A stretch of 60,000 nt of DNA, from positions 15,353,853-15,413,852 of the forward strand of contig NC_087065.1 of the NCBI RefSeq assembly GCF_963678635.1, read 5' to 3'. Of this stretch, positions 22,144-34,470 are shown piece after piece (position 1 is the first letter of the stretch; every line of letters begins with the position of its first letter). This DNA comes from Symsagittifera roscoffensis (Eukaryota; Xenacoelomorpha; Acoela; Convolutidae). The notes below the pieces were generated by a model. It did no database searches. It had not been told where the DNA came from and saw only the letters and a list, made by a program, of their open reading frames with translations. The position numbers and the translations under genes were made by a program.

Positions 22144-22745
22144 GAGTGATGATTGCGGCATTCTATAAATGAAAACTAGTAATCAGCTTCTGCTGTGAAA
22201 TATTTTAAATTATTTGGAATAATTTTTCATTATATTTGGTAGAAATTTGACAAATCTGGATTTCAAATTGCCCTGAACGATCATGCCACATTTGATCTAA
22301 CCAAAAACACATTCAATTTGGTTTTTTATGTGAAGTATTAGAAAATAGATGTTTTCTGTAAAGAAAAAATTTAAGGTCATGATTCTTGATATGAAAATTT
22401 GTTTTTGATTGTTCCCAACTCTCACGATCCACACATCCTTAAAGTGATGAATGTGTCATTCTATTGATGAAAACTAGTAATCAGCTTTTGCTGTGAAATT
22501 TTCAATATATTAGTTTAATTGGCATAATTTTCATTATATTTAGTAGAAATTTGACAAATATGGATTTCAAATTGCTCTGAACGATCATGCCACATTGGAC
22601 ACAACCAAAAACACATTAAATTTGGTTTTTTAATAAGAAATCAAATAAATGTCTTCTGTAAAGAAAAATTGTATGGACATGATTCTTGATTTTTGGGAGA
22701 TTTTCTTTTTGATTGCTCCCAACTCTCACAATGCACACATCCTTA
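22144..22745. repeat. tandem pair of ~298-bp repeats
   Basis: GAAAACTAGTAATCAGCTT occurs at 22171 and 22469, and matching blocks continue (GAACGATCATGCCACATT, ATGATTCTTGAT, CCCAACTCTCAC) at a constant offset of about 298 bp. Roughly 85% alike by eye. It may be part of the 3' region of the RT element or independent. The 148-codon ORF that starts inside the second copy is low-complexity and not called. Confidence 0.75.
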
Positions 22746-23239
22746 AAGCTGTAACATTTAAAATTTATTATATTTTTACTTTTTTATCTTTTTCATTTTT
22801 CTTTTTTAAAAATATTTCAACTCATTCGTTTCTTATTAACTCTTTGCCCTTTCAATATCTTAAGCCCAAAAAGGACGGGTTTTGTGACAGAAGTAAAAAC
22901 TTTACACTGATTGCAACTGCCATCAACTTTGAAATAGTCAATTTTTTTCTGCTTTCCGGTCGTATAACAAGTCACATTTCACATTTCGAACTTGATTTTC
23001 TATACAATGACATAACCATACTCTCGTCATTTCTGGTTCTGGTGTTGCTAGCCTTGACTTGTTCAGTTTCAGAGTCACAGTACTATCTTATGTAAAATTC
23101 AGTTATTTTCTCCTGACATTTTGAGAACGGATATACGGGGCAATAATACATTTCACCTATTGTCTTGCAGACTTTTGACAAGTTTAATCAACGCCAGCTT
23201 TTTGCTTAAAGACTATATTCATAGACCATCAGTCAAGTC
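22746..23239. other. spacer, no gene seen
   Basis: T-rich to 22850, then mixed composition. A TGTCTTGCAG near 23161-23170 could be a splice acceptor leading into the coding-like remnant that follows. Confidence 0.3.
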
Positions 23240-23996
23240 ATGGAGGATTGGCGCGATTCTCGTTCTGATCAGACAATTGCGAAGATGGAGAGCTGGAGGA
23301 CTTCCAGGGTAGAGCTTGCTTGACGGGCCCCAAAATGAGCACACCCATCTTGACCCGAATTGTGCTAAAGAGAGCGATAGAAACAATGGTCGCAGACCTT
23401 TACGAATCCGGGCATCAAAACTGTGAAGACAACATGAGATCTAATTCAGATACAGCGAATATAGAAAAAACCTATTTAAAAGTTAAACAGAAATAACAAG
23501 ACACAAAACTAGGTTAAGATATATAAACAACGAGAAGATGAGACAGACTCAATATTAAAAGAAGAAACGTTTCCCACAGTAAATTTTTTGCTGTCTATGT
23601 TGCACCTCGAAAGCCCTCCGCGTCATATAACAACGGAGCTCTCGATGACACCAGAAACTGCTGTTCTCTCTGATGAGAAAAAACGTCACAAAATGGGGTC
23701 TGATACCACAAACTAAACAATGGAATTGGTGGAGGGGGAGTTCGAGGCAGTGCCCGAGCAAATAGTGACGTGACTAAATAACTATGATCTGGACAAAACC
23801 GTGTTGAGATTGGATTTACCATAGGACATTAGCGGTAAGGCAACTGGGACAAAGATTCACATCAGAAACGTTTGTTCAAAGCACCGCATTGGACCCGGCG
23901 GGTTAATAAAAGTTTAGCTTGACGATGATCAGCTCTTGAAGCCAGCGAGATGCCTTAGACTCTCAGAACGAACTGAAAAGATAATTGAAGATACTA
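23240..23996 (+). pseudogene. coding-like remnant, unrecognised, frameshifted
   Basis: The region is GC-richer and contains short consecutive frames: ATG 23240 to TGA 23321 (MEDWRDSRSDQT.., 27 codons), then ATG 23335 to TAA 23494 (MSTPILTRIVLKRAIETMV.., 53 codons), then a further open piece around 23570-23720. The frames are offset, so no intact protein exists. The series stops exactly at the 2.17-kb TIR element, and similar composition resumes after it at 26165-26600, as if one old coding region had been split by the insertion. No family recognised. Confidence 0.3.
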
Positions 23997-26162
23997 CCCG
24001 CACTGACAAAAATGGATTTCGATCGATTTTAAAATGATAAAAGTAAGCAGATTAGATTGAAATCGATTTCAGTTGTAAAAAAGCAAGTTAATCAAAACAA
24101 AAAATTCAGATCATTTGGATCGATTTTAAATCGATTTAAATCGATTTAATTTCAACGCTAAAAAAATCGATTCCAGTCGATTTTAAATTGATTTGAATGG
24201 ATCTTAAATCTGAACTAAAATGAAGAAGATCCAAATCGGTTTTAAATCGATTTAAATCGATTTTTTTCCTTTCTTTCTTTTCTTCAAATTTTCGAATGAC
24301 AGAAAAAAGAATGAAAATTTTTGTTACGTGTCGTTACAAATATCAAAATTGACTAAAATGCTTGTAAAATGCCTACCCCCCATATTTGGTTTGGCATTGG
24401 CATTGGTTGATATTTGTTGTGGCTTTGTTTTGATTTATCAGCCGTCGATTAATTCCTCCTAGTTTTTGGGTAATTAATTTTTTAGTGAAAAATTTGGTTT
24501 TTTTGAAAAATCGTGTTTCGTCCCACGGCTTTTCTTATTTCTCCTCTGTCTCGAAGAACTATTCACAAATGTTTGTTGATATCTGTAGCCCAATATCATA
24601 GCTTGATTTTGATATAATGGCCACTGGTTATGTCGTCCTAGTTTTTGGGTAAATAATTTTTGTAGTGAAAAATTGTTTTTTTTAAATCGTGTTTCATCCC
24701 ACGGCTTTTCTTATTTCTCCTGTGTCTCGAAGAACTATTCAAAAATGTTTGTTGCTATCTGTAGCCCAAAATCATAGCTTGATTGTGATATAATGGCCAT
24801 TGGTTAATTCTTCCTAGTGTTTGTGTTACCAATTTTTTAGTGAAAAGTTGGCTTTTATGTATAATCGTGATACGTCCCAGGTCTCTGCCGATTTCGCCTC
24901 TTTTTTGATGAATTCTTTCAAATTGTTAGTTGCTATCCATAGGTCACTAACATAGCTTGATTTTGATATAATTGTCTCTGGTAGATTCTGCCTAGTTTTT
25001 GGGTTAATATTTTTTTCGTGAAAATTAGATTTTTTGAAAAATTCCAGTCGATTTTAAATCGATTTGAATGGATCTTAAATCTGACCTAAAATGAAATCGA
25101 TTTCTATTTTGACAAAGTTTTGAGCCAAAATTTTTGAGCCACAATTTTTGGGAATTTTTGGGACGCACTGACACCACATTCCCCAAAACGTCTTTTAGGA
25201 GCGTGTGCTCCCCACTCAAAGTACTTATAAAAAGTGGCAAAGACGCCATTACTAAAATGTTTGTTTTGTTTCTGTGTAATCAAATTGACTATTTTCTTGC
25301 TTTTTGTTCAACTATTTAAAGGCTGAGCACAGAATAATGTCGCCGTGTTGAGCAATACAATCTTGAGAATAGAACAGTTTTTGAACTCAAAATCTGATTT
25401 ATATTGACATTTTTCTTTGTTTGTCAAAAAAATTTTTGTCCAAAACTTTTCATTGCATATTTTTGAGCTCAAAATTTGGTTTATTTTGACAATTTTCTTG
25501 ATTTGTTACATATGTTAATGCACAAAATCTGATTTGCAATGATGATTTTCTAGATTTTCGTTGCATAATTTTGAGGTCAAAGGTTGATTTTTAGCGAATT
25601 TTTTTCTCTATTTAAAACATTGGTTTTAGCCCAGTATCTGATTTACTTGATAGTTTTTTAATAGTTTTATTGCATATTTTTGAGCTCAAAATCTGATTTA
25701 TATTAACTTTTTTTTATTTATTTCTTGAATTCTGAAACATCTGGCACGTGTGTTTTTATTTAAAAAATCAAGAATAAAGTATTTCAATAATTGTTTGCCT
25801 TGTTAGCAAAAAAAATCGATTTTAGTGAGTCGTAAAATCCATCGAAATCAATTTAAATCGATTTTTTAGACATTTAAATTGATTTAAAATTTTCAAAAAC
25901 ATCGATTTAAATCGATTTAAAATGGATTTAAGTGAGATTCTGATGGATTTAAGTGAGATTCGGATGGATTTTAGTGAGTTGGAAAATCCATCGAAATCGA
26001 TTTAAATCGATTTTTTAGACACTTAAATCGATTTAAAATTTTCAAAAAGATCGATTTAAATTGATTTAAAATCCATCTAAGTGCGTAAAATTACATGGTT
26101 AATCGATTTGGATTGATTTAAAATCGATTTAAATCGACCGGAAACCATTTTGTCAGTGCGGG
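23997..26162. mobile_element. 2166-bp TIR element rich in ATCGATTTAAATCGATTT
   Basis: Ends are CCCGCACTGACAAAAATGG and, in reverse complement, CCCGCACTGACAAAATGG, flanked on both sides by TA (23995-23996 and 26163-26164), consistent with a TA target duplication as in Tc1/mariner-like transposons. Both arms carry dozens of ATCGATTTAAATCGATTT palindromes. The interior has a 178-bp minisatellite and weaker ~100-bp repeats (TTTTGAGCTCAAAATCTGATTT). No transposase ORF. A 48.30-48.44 kb fragment (GATTCTGATGGATTT..) is related. Confidence 0.65.
24459..25030. repeat. minisatellite, ~178-bp unit, 3+ copies
   Basis: The word CCTAGTTTTTGGGTAA or a variant starts at about 24459, 24638, 24814 and 24992 (steps 179, 176, 178). 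Each is followed by TTTTTTAGTGAAAA, a CGTCCCA block, CTCGAAGAACTATT-like sequence and AGCTTGATTTTGATATAAT. Internal to the 2.17-kb TIR element. Confidence 0.8.
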
Positions 26163-26640
26163 TAGCTACGCGAAGAGTGTTCAAGAGAAGAGTTAACGCC
26201 ACATGCTTGCGATTGGAGTTGAAACGACTAGAGAGAGACCAGATGCTTAATCAGCCGTGAAAGGAATTGCTCTAGAAGTAACCCGTAAACTAATCCACAG
26301 ACGCACACACTCTGGAGGCGATACCTTTAGCAAAAGCCAAAAATCATATCACGTTCAATTGGTGGGGCAACTCTAGGGAAATGCACTCTAGAGAATCTCA
26401 GCTGCTGGTGGTGCTCGAGGTGGTCTATGACAAGAATGGAGTTGTCATTGCTAGAAACGCAATGTGCGCCCTGAGATGGATAGTCTCCAATTGTTCCCAC
26501 AAAGTCATGAAAGCCAGTGCTCCGACCAAAGTAGAGAAGAAAACGAATCATGTGAAGATCGTTATGATTTACTTTTTAAACAAAGGAGCTGCCTAAAAGT
26601 TTTGAAGATGGGGTACTACGACAATCTGAAAAAAGAATTA
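26163..26640 (+). pseudogene. coding-like remnant right of the TIR element
   Basis: GC-richer DNA with an open frame at 26381-26596 (71 codons, MHSRESQLLVVLEVVYDKNG..) and other offset open pieces before it. Probably the other half of the remnant at 23240-23996. No domain recognised. Confidence 0.2.
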
Positions 26641-28100
26641 TAGTATTAATTTTATTTTCAAGCCAAAATTTATAAGCACACATTTTATGAAAATGTACGT
26701 TTACAATAAAGTTCGGCTTCAGAGAATACCAAAAAGGCATCAGCCTGTCGGGTGGCATCTCCATGCAAAGTCTATTCGTCTACTTTTTAAACGAAGATCA
26801 TAAAGACAAAAGGACCGCAAAACTGCTTCAAATATCACAAAAAAAACTAAATTTAGAAGAAAAATCTGTTTGTTTTGGTGATGTCTAATAATCAAAATAA
26901 AATTAGCAAAAATACTAGAAAAAGAGGTTGAAAATTACCATAACATACTTAAAAAATGTTTGTTGTCACAATTATATATGTCTCCTATTTTATGAAAAAT
27001 TGAGTTCAAAGATTCATTGGTAGTTAACGCTTCAAGAAGAATATTTTGTATCTAACTGTAAGAACTTATTTTACAAAATACGAATCCTTTTTTTTGTTTT
27101 CTTTTTTGCTCTTGTAGTAAGCTAATTTCGGCTGTGAAGTTTTTTTCTTGTTTTGCCTGTTTTGATAGTATATGTTATCTACTGTTCGCTTATGTATTCA
27201 TGAAGATTTTTATTTCCACAAGATCGTCTCATAATTTTAACCGTGAGTTTAAAAAGCTCATACACATGCAACTCTCAAATAAAACAGAGTTTATATTTGT
27301 CCCAAATATGTTTCAGATTTTCCCATTTTTTAATTTAGCGGAGTGACCTCAACCCAGGAAACCAAGATTTTGCAGATTGCTTTTTCCAACTACTAAATTG
27401 TGCAAAACGCTGAAGCTAAACCGCTTCTTGGTTGACTTGGCAGGACTTTGATTTTGAGCAGCTGAAATTGGAAGGATTATCCTTAACAATCTCCCCCCTT
27501 TTCAGAAGGGAGGGGGAGAATTGTTTAGTAGAGTAAGTTAGTTAATTTTTCGCCCAATCAGAGTGCAGTAAAATTACAAAGTCAAAATACAAAGTTCTAG
27601 AACTAACATACTGTATTTATTCATTGAGGCGGAGAATTTTAAGTAGATACCATAGGGGGGGGGGGGGGCGAGATTGTTGAGTAGATACAATCGGAAAAAT
27701 AGTTTCCCACTGCTTTTAACAACGGCTGTGGAACAAACACGATTTTGAGTTATCATATCCAGATGAAACAAAACGATTGAATTCGATCATTAGGAAATTA
27801 AAAATTTCGACACATTTTTCATCAAAATTTAAAAAAAAACATATCGGCAAATACATACTTTGACCCAAGCAAGCATTGAAAAAGAACAAAGGCAGCGATC
27901 GGAACATTCTGCGCTTTTTAAATCTTCTGATACTTATCTTCATGTATAAAATCCACCAATAACTGAATATATATGACATTTAAATGGTTGGAGAAAAATA
28001 TGACATTTAATTGGTATGATACAATGATTGAGTAGATCATGTACTTGGTTAGTGATTGATACCGCCGTTTTCGTTTAATAATTTTACCTTTTCTTTTTAA
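26641..28100. other. AT-rich spacer, no gene seen
   Basis: No supported coding region. A run of about 14 G lies at 27656-27668. Short hydrophobic ORFs here look random. Confidence 0.35.
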
Positions 28101-28720
28101 ATGCAATAAAAGGATAGATTTTTTAATTAGCGCAAAACAGCTCCAAGATTTCTTTCAATTTTCAACTGATTGCGCATAAAAACAGAAAAAAGCAGAGGCC
28201 TTTTAATTGAATAGCCATTCAACCATTGGTTTTCTTGTTTTTTTCCTCTTTTTTAAACAATTTCTGTTTGTTAAGAGGAGCCTCGCCTAGCTTTCTTCAT
28301 TCATTTGCGCTCATTCTTTTTTTGTAAATCTAAACTAGATTTTCCCTTTACGATTTTCCATTAAAATAATTTTAATTGCGTCATTTCATTTGTTTTCACG
28401 TGACGGTTTGACAGCCAACTCTCTTCATTAAGTCAATTTGGTATGCTCTCATCAACACGCGTTTTTTGCTTCATTATCACCGATCAATTCAAAGCATCCC
28501 TTGTGTTGCATTTCATTAGCGCCGCATAAATTACCCAAATTTTTATCTCTCGAACAATTAGCGCAAAAACTCACTCAATCATTTTAAACCATTTTACAAT
28601 AAATACCTTTATGCTTTTCCCTGATAGCGTTTTAAATTGTTTCCAGAAAAATCCTGAAACCTTAAAAGTGTTAAATAAAAGCTTCTCTGCTCGGTGGGAA
28701 ACACTTAAGGTAATTAATTA
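28101..28720. other. apparently single-copy noncoding DNA
   Basis: Unlike its neighbours, this stretch shows none of the window's repeat families. It is rich in TTAATTA/TAATTA and ATTAGCGC words. It could be regulatory, but nothing proves it. Confidence 0.25.
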
Positions 28721-30104
28721 GTTTTCCTTCATAATAGAAAAACCAGGCGAATGAAGACAGCTACCCGAAATGGAGTCTCATGAGTAAAAACCGATTCTAA
28801 TTGAGTTTTTTTGTCAGATTCCACAAAAATGAAAACAAAAATCGATAACCATCAATTCAAAATGGATTAAAACATTACTATTTTTTGCAGCGACGAAATC
28901 CATTTTTAATTCATTATAATCGATTTTTTTTTTCACTTTTGTGGACACTAACAGTGAAACTCAATTATAATTGATTTTTTTCCTTTTTTAATTGCAACGC
29001 ATAAAAAGTCTCTTCTACATCCTAGATAAAAAAAATGGTTACTTGTTATTCAATTTATTTATTTTCTGCACAACTTTGATACTTTTGTTGCTTTTCATGT
29101 TACTCAATAACTGAATTTTGTTCCTTTCAGCAATTTTCCTAACTTATTAGAAACTTTGGGGGGAGGTACAATTATAGGTAGTTTAATCCCCTCATCCATT
29201 AATCAATTAAAATCTCTTTTTTAGTTTCTTAATTGCGGCTAGTTGCTTCTATTGCTAGATCACATAAAGTTTTTCTTCCGACCTCTAAAAGTTGGGATGA
29301 ACTTTGTCTTCTAGTCTTATGATTTTTTCAGATACACAATCAGATACCACCAACAAAAAATGGAGTGTCCTATGATTCGAACGACATTGAAAAAATTTCC
29401 AAAAAAATATGATTACGAGAAAAACAGGTGAATAACTTTTGCCGTTAAGTCAAACTTTGAGCGAGTAAAGCCAGCAAGCAGGTGATAACTTAGAGCAGTT
29501 TTTATTTAGGCCTGGAAAATCTAAATTTACTCCAGTGAAATTAATCTTGAAGTTTCTTAATGCTTAATAAGTTTCTTTTAATGCATTTTTTATTATTTTT
29601 TGCAGTTTTCATGTTCACATTTTAAGGATTCACTAAATATCTAATACTATCGAATTTGCTTAAGTTCTAGGTTTTCGTTCAGCTCATCATAATAAAAAAA
29701 AGTTAAAACCATTTGAAGTTTATGAAGATCCCCGCACTGAAATTCCTTGTCCGAAAATCTGGTGAATTTGAGTTTCTCTGCCAGTGTCTATAAAAGTCAT
29801 GTCTGATAAAAAATTAAAATCAAATTTAAAAAAATCAATTAATTTGCCATTGTTTAAAAAGCATTAAAGCCCATTGCAAACCAATTTTAATCGATTTGCT
29901 TTCAATTTTATAAATAGAAATAGTTAAATTTCATCGTAATTGATAAATGTCCATATCAATATGTTTTTCCATGTACAGAGAATCGTTTGCACATTTTAAA
30001 CAAAAGTTGATTACTTGTTTTTTAGTTTTTTTTGCCTTTTTGCTCATTTTGGCTAATATCAATTTTGTTGCTTCCAACCATTTTTTTAATTGGCCAAGAA
30101 AAAC
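28721..30104. other. repeat-derived spacer
   Basis: Contains MITE-like pieces (CATTATAATCGATTTT near 28910), a fragment of the repeat family also at 41.9 and 49.8 kb (ATTCGAACGACATT then GAGCGAGTAAAGC at 29371-29475), and an isolated CCCCGCACTG end at 29727. No gene. Confidence 0.4.
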
Positions 30105-33100
30105 GTTTGTATATATGTATGTATTATATATGTATGTACTATATATGCATGTATGTATGTATGAAGGTATATATGTATGCATGTATGTATGTATGTATGT
30201 ATGTATGTATGTATGTATGTATGTATGTATGTATGTATGTATGTATGTATGTATGTATGTATGTATGTATGTATGTATGTATGTATGTATGTATGTATGT
30301 ATGTATGTATGTATGTATGTATGTATGTATGTATGTATGTATGTATGTATGTATGTATGTATGTATGTATGTATGTATGTATGTATGTATGTATGTATGT
30401 ATGTATGTATGTATGTATGTATGTATGTATGTATGTATGTATGTATGTATGTATGTATGTATGTATGTATGTATGTATGTATGTATGTATGTATGTATGT
30501 GTGTATGTATGTATGTATGTATGTATGTATGTATGTATGTATGTATGTATGTATGTATGTATGTATGTATGTATGTATGTATGTATGTATGTATGTATGT
30601 ATGTATGTATGTATGTATGTATGTATGTATGTATGTATGTATGTATGTATGTATGTATGTATGTATGTATGTATGTATGTATGTATGTATGTATGTATGT
30701 ATGTATGTATGTATGTATGTATGTATGTATGTATGTATGTATGTATGTATGTATGTATGTATGTATGTATGTATGTATGTATGTATGTATGTATGTATGT
30801 ATGTATGTATGTATGTATGTATGTATGTATGTATGTATGTATGTATGTATGTATGTATGTATGTATGTATGTATGTATGTATGTATGTATGTATGTATGT
30901 ATGTATGTATGTATGTATGTATGTATGTATGTATGTATGTATGTATGTATGTATGTATGTATGTATGTATGTATGTATGTATGTATGTATGTATGTATGT
31001 ATGTATGTATGTATGTATGTATGTATGTATGTATGTATGTATGTATGTATGTATGTATGTATGTATGTATGTATGTATGTATGTATGTATGTATGTATGT
31101 ATGTATGTATGTATGTATGTATGTATGTATGTATGTATGTATGTATGTATGTATGTATGTATGTATGTATGTATGTATGTATGTATGTATGTATGTATGT
31201 ATGTATGTATGTATGTATGTATGTATGTATGTATGTATGTATGTATGTATGTATGTATGTATGTATGTATGTATGTATGTATGTATGTATGTATGTATGT
31301 ATGTATGTATGTATGTATGTATGTATGTATGTATGTATGTATGTATGTATGTATGTATGTATGTATGTATGTATGTATGTATGTATGTATGTATGTATGT
31401 ATGTATGTATGTATGTATGTATGTATGTATGTATGTATGTATGTATGTATGTATGTATGTATGTATGTATGTATGTATGTATGTATGTATGTATGTATGT
31501 ATGTATGTATGTATGTATGTATGTATGTATGTATGTATGTATGTATGTATGTATGTATGTATGTATGTATGTATGTATGTATGTATGTATGTATGTATGT
31601 ATGTATGTATGTATGTATGTATGTATGTATGTATGTATGTATGTATGTATGTATGTATGTATGTATGTATGTATGTATGTATGTATGTATGTATGTATGT
31701 ATGTATGTATGTATGTATGTATGTATGTATGTATGTATGTATGTATGTATGTATGTATGTATGTATGTATGTATGTATGTATGTATGTATGTATGTATGT
31801 ATGTATGTATGTATGTATGTATGTATGTATGTATGTATGTATGTATGTATGTATGTATGTATGTATGTATGTATGTATGTATGTATGTATGTATGTATGT
31901 ATGTATGTATGTATGTATGTATGTATGTATGTATGTATGTATGTATGTATGTATGTATGTATGTATGTATGTATGTATGTATGTATGTATGTATGTATGT
32001 ATGTATGTATGTATGTATGTATGTATGTATGTATGTATGTATGTATGTATGTATGTATGTATGTATGTATGTATGTATGTATGTATGTATGTATGTATGT
32101 ATGTATGTATGTATGTATGTATGTATGTATGTATGTATGTATGTATGTATGTATGTATGTATGTATGTATGTATGTATGTATGTATGTATGTATGTATGT
32201 ATGTATGTATGTATGTATGTATGTATGTATGTATGTATGTATGTATGTATGTATGTATGTATGTATGTATGTATGTATGTATGTATGTATGTATGTATGT
32301 ATGTATGTATGTATGTATGTATGTATGTATGTATGTATGTATGTATGTATGTATGTATGTATGTATGTATGTATGTATGTATGTATGTATGTATGTATGT
32401 ATGTATGTATGTATGTATGTATGTATGTATGTATGTATGTATGTATGTATGTATGTATGTATGTATGTATGTATGTATGTATGTATGTATGTATGTATGT
32501 ATGTATGTATGTATGTATGTATGTATGTATGTATGTATGTATGTATGTATGTATGTATGTATGTATGTATGTATGTATGTATGTATGTATGTATGTATGT
32601 ATGTATGTATGTATGTATGTATGTATGTATGTATGTATGTATGTATGTATGTATGTATGTATGTATGTATGTATGTATGTATGTATGTATGTATGTATGT
32701 ATGTATGTATGTATGTATGTATGTATGTATGTATGTATGTATGTATGTATGTATGTATGTATGTATGTATGTATGTATGTATGTATGTATGTATGTATGT
32801 ATGTATGTATGTATGTATGTATGTATGTATGTATGTATGTATGTATGTATGTATGTATGTATGTATGTATGTATGTATGTATGTATGTATGTATGTATGT
32901 ATGTATGTATGTATGTATGTATGTATGTATGTATGTATGTATGTATGTATGTATGTATGTATGTATGTATGTATGTATGTATGTATGTATGTATGTATGT
33001 ATGTATGTATGTATGTATGTATGTATGTATGTATGTATGTATGTATGTATGTATGTATGTATGTATGTATGTATGTATGTATGTATGTATGTATGTATGT

Positions 33101-33239
33101 ATGTATGTATGTATGTATGTATGTATGTATGTATGTATGTATGTATGTATGTATGTATGTATGTATGTATGTATGTATGTATGTATGTATGTATGTATGT
33201 ATGTATGTATGTATGTATGTATGTATGTATTTATGTGTG
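30105..33239. repeat. giant (ATGT)n microsatellite, >3 kb
   Basis: After impure lead-in units (30105-30180) the array is nearly perfect ATGT to 33230, about 760 copies, with one visible change at 30501 (GTGT). It ends impure (TTATGTGTG) at the assembly gap. All six frames are open through it, giving Met-Tyr-Val-Cys or His-Thr-Tyr-Ile repeats. These are artefacts of the repeat, not proteins. Confidence 0.98.
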
Positions 33240-33439
33240 NNNNNNNNNNNNNNNNNNNNNNNNNNNNNNNNNNNNNNNNNNNNNNNNNNNNNNNNNNNNN
33301 NNNNNNNNNNNNNNNNNNNNNNNNNNNNNNNNNNNNNNNNNNNNNNNNNNNNNNNNNNNNNNNNNNNNNNNNNNNNNNNNNNNNNNNNNNNNNNNNNNNN
33401 NNNNNNNNNNNNNNNNNNNNNNNNNNNNNNNNNNNNNNN
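33240..33439. other. assembly gap, 200 N
   Basis: Exactly 200 undetermined bases at the right edge of the microsatellite. The round size suggests a placeholder, so the true distance is unknown. Confidence 0.99.
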
Positions 33440-34470
33440 GGATCTATGCGGAATCCACTTACATTTGCGAATTCGGAACAACTACCTACATTTGCTCGTT
33501 GCGGAAACTGAGCAGAAAAAAAAAACAATTTTTTGTACGAGTATGCTTCATGTATGGATCTGTTGCTTGTACATCTAATCTGCTTGTAAATAATTTCTTA
33601 TCTCTCAAAATGGTTTGAACAGCACGGACCGTAATATTATATTTGGCAAAAAATGCATTCCATCAGTTGTACTACAAAAAAGGACAACGAGAAACGTTTT
33701 TTCTTAGGACTTCTTATAAGATTTGTAGGAAAACTCTCCGAACTTACCACTTTTTCATAAAATTTTGAAAGGTGATTTTTTTCACAATAATAAAAGAATT
33801 TTGAGCTTCAATAAAAACACTTTATTGAAGCTCAAATATTAATTGTGTGGGAGAGCAATAATGGCTGATTGCTCTAAATAATCAAAACTGTTAGGAAAAT
33901 TTCAGAATAGTTGGGTTGTGTAATAGGACGACAATTCCTAACAGGCGACAAGTCATAACGTCATTACGAGGCCAAACTGTGCATTTTGTAAATTGCAAGC
34001 GGAATCCGCAACAGGCCTAAATCAGGTTTGCCACGGAATCCTCAACTTTGCTACTTTTCTACTTCTTTGCTGTTTTGGATTCCACAGACAAATAGCTAAA
34101 ACACTGTATTGCTCAAAATCGCTACAAAAACAGGCAACTTTGCGGAGAGGTTTGCGGAATCCATTATCTAGTAATAAGATATGTGTATAGTAAATTAGGC
34201 TGTCGTGGCACCCGCAAATGTAAGTGGATTCCGCAAAATGAAAATGGACAGCGCAAATTGTAAGCGGAATCCGCATAACCATGTGGAATCCGCATAACTA
34301 TGCGGAATCCACTTACATTTGCGAATTCGGAACAACTACCTACATTTGCTCGTTGCGGAATCCGCAACAAAACTAATATGCCGACAAAATTCACGTTACA
34401 GATATCTGTACGCGGAATCCACAGAATTTTTGTAAGTGGAGTCCACCTACAATTTTAAACATGTTTAGAG
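33440..34470. repeat. CGGAATCCGC-rich repeat block with a duplicated 70-bp segment
   Basis: 33444-33509 repeats almost exactly at 34296-34361 (TATGCGGAATCCACTTACAT.. through ..TTGCTCGTTGCGGAA). Within 33990-34440 the palindromic core GCGGAATCCGC or half-sites (GGAATCCAC, GTGGATTCCGC) recur at least ten times on both strands. A related block lies at 56735-57020. Noncoding. Confidence 0.7.

Noticed and set aside
22649-23095. 148-codon ORF, Phe/Ser/Ile-rich
   Set aside because: Starts inside a tandem repeat copy, is low-complexity, and the sister repeat copy does not keep the frame.
24459-25800. Regularly spaced repeats that might suggest a CRISPR array
   Set aside because: Eukaryotic context, units of ~178 bp and ~100 bp without constant short repeats and unique spacers. 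Minisatellites inside a transposon.
28780-29000. Possible TIR element with ATAATCGATT
   Set aside because: Only one convincing palindrome and no paired ends.
29947-33618. Six ORFs of over 1100 codons through the (ATGT)n array
   Set aside because: A tetranucleotide without stop words is open in every frame. The peptides are pure Met-Tyr-Val-Cys or His-Thr-Tyr-Ile repeats and run through the N gap.
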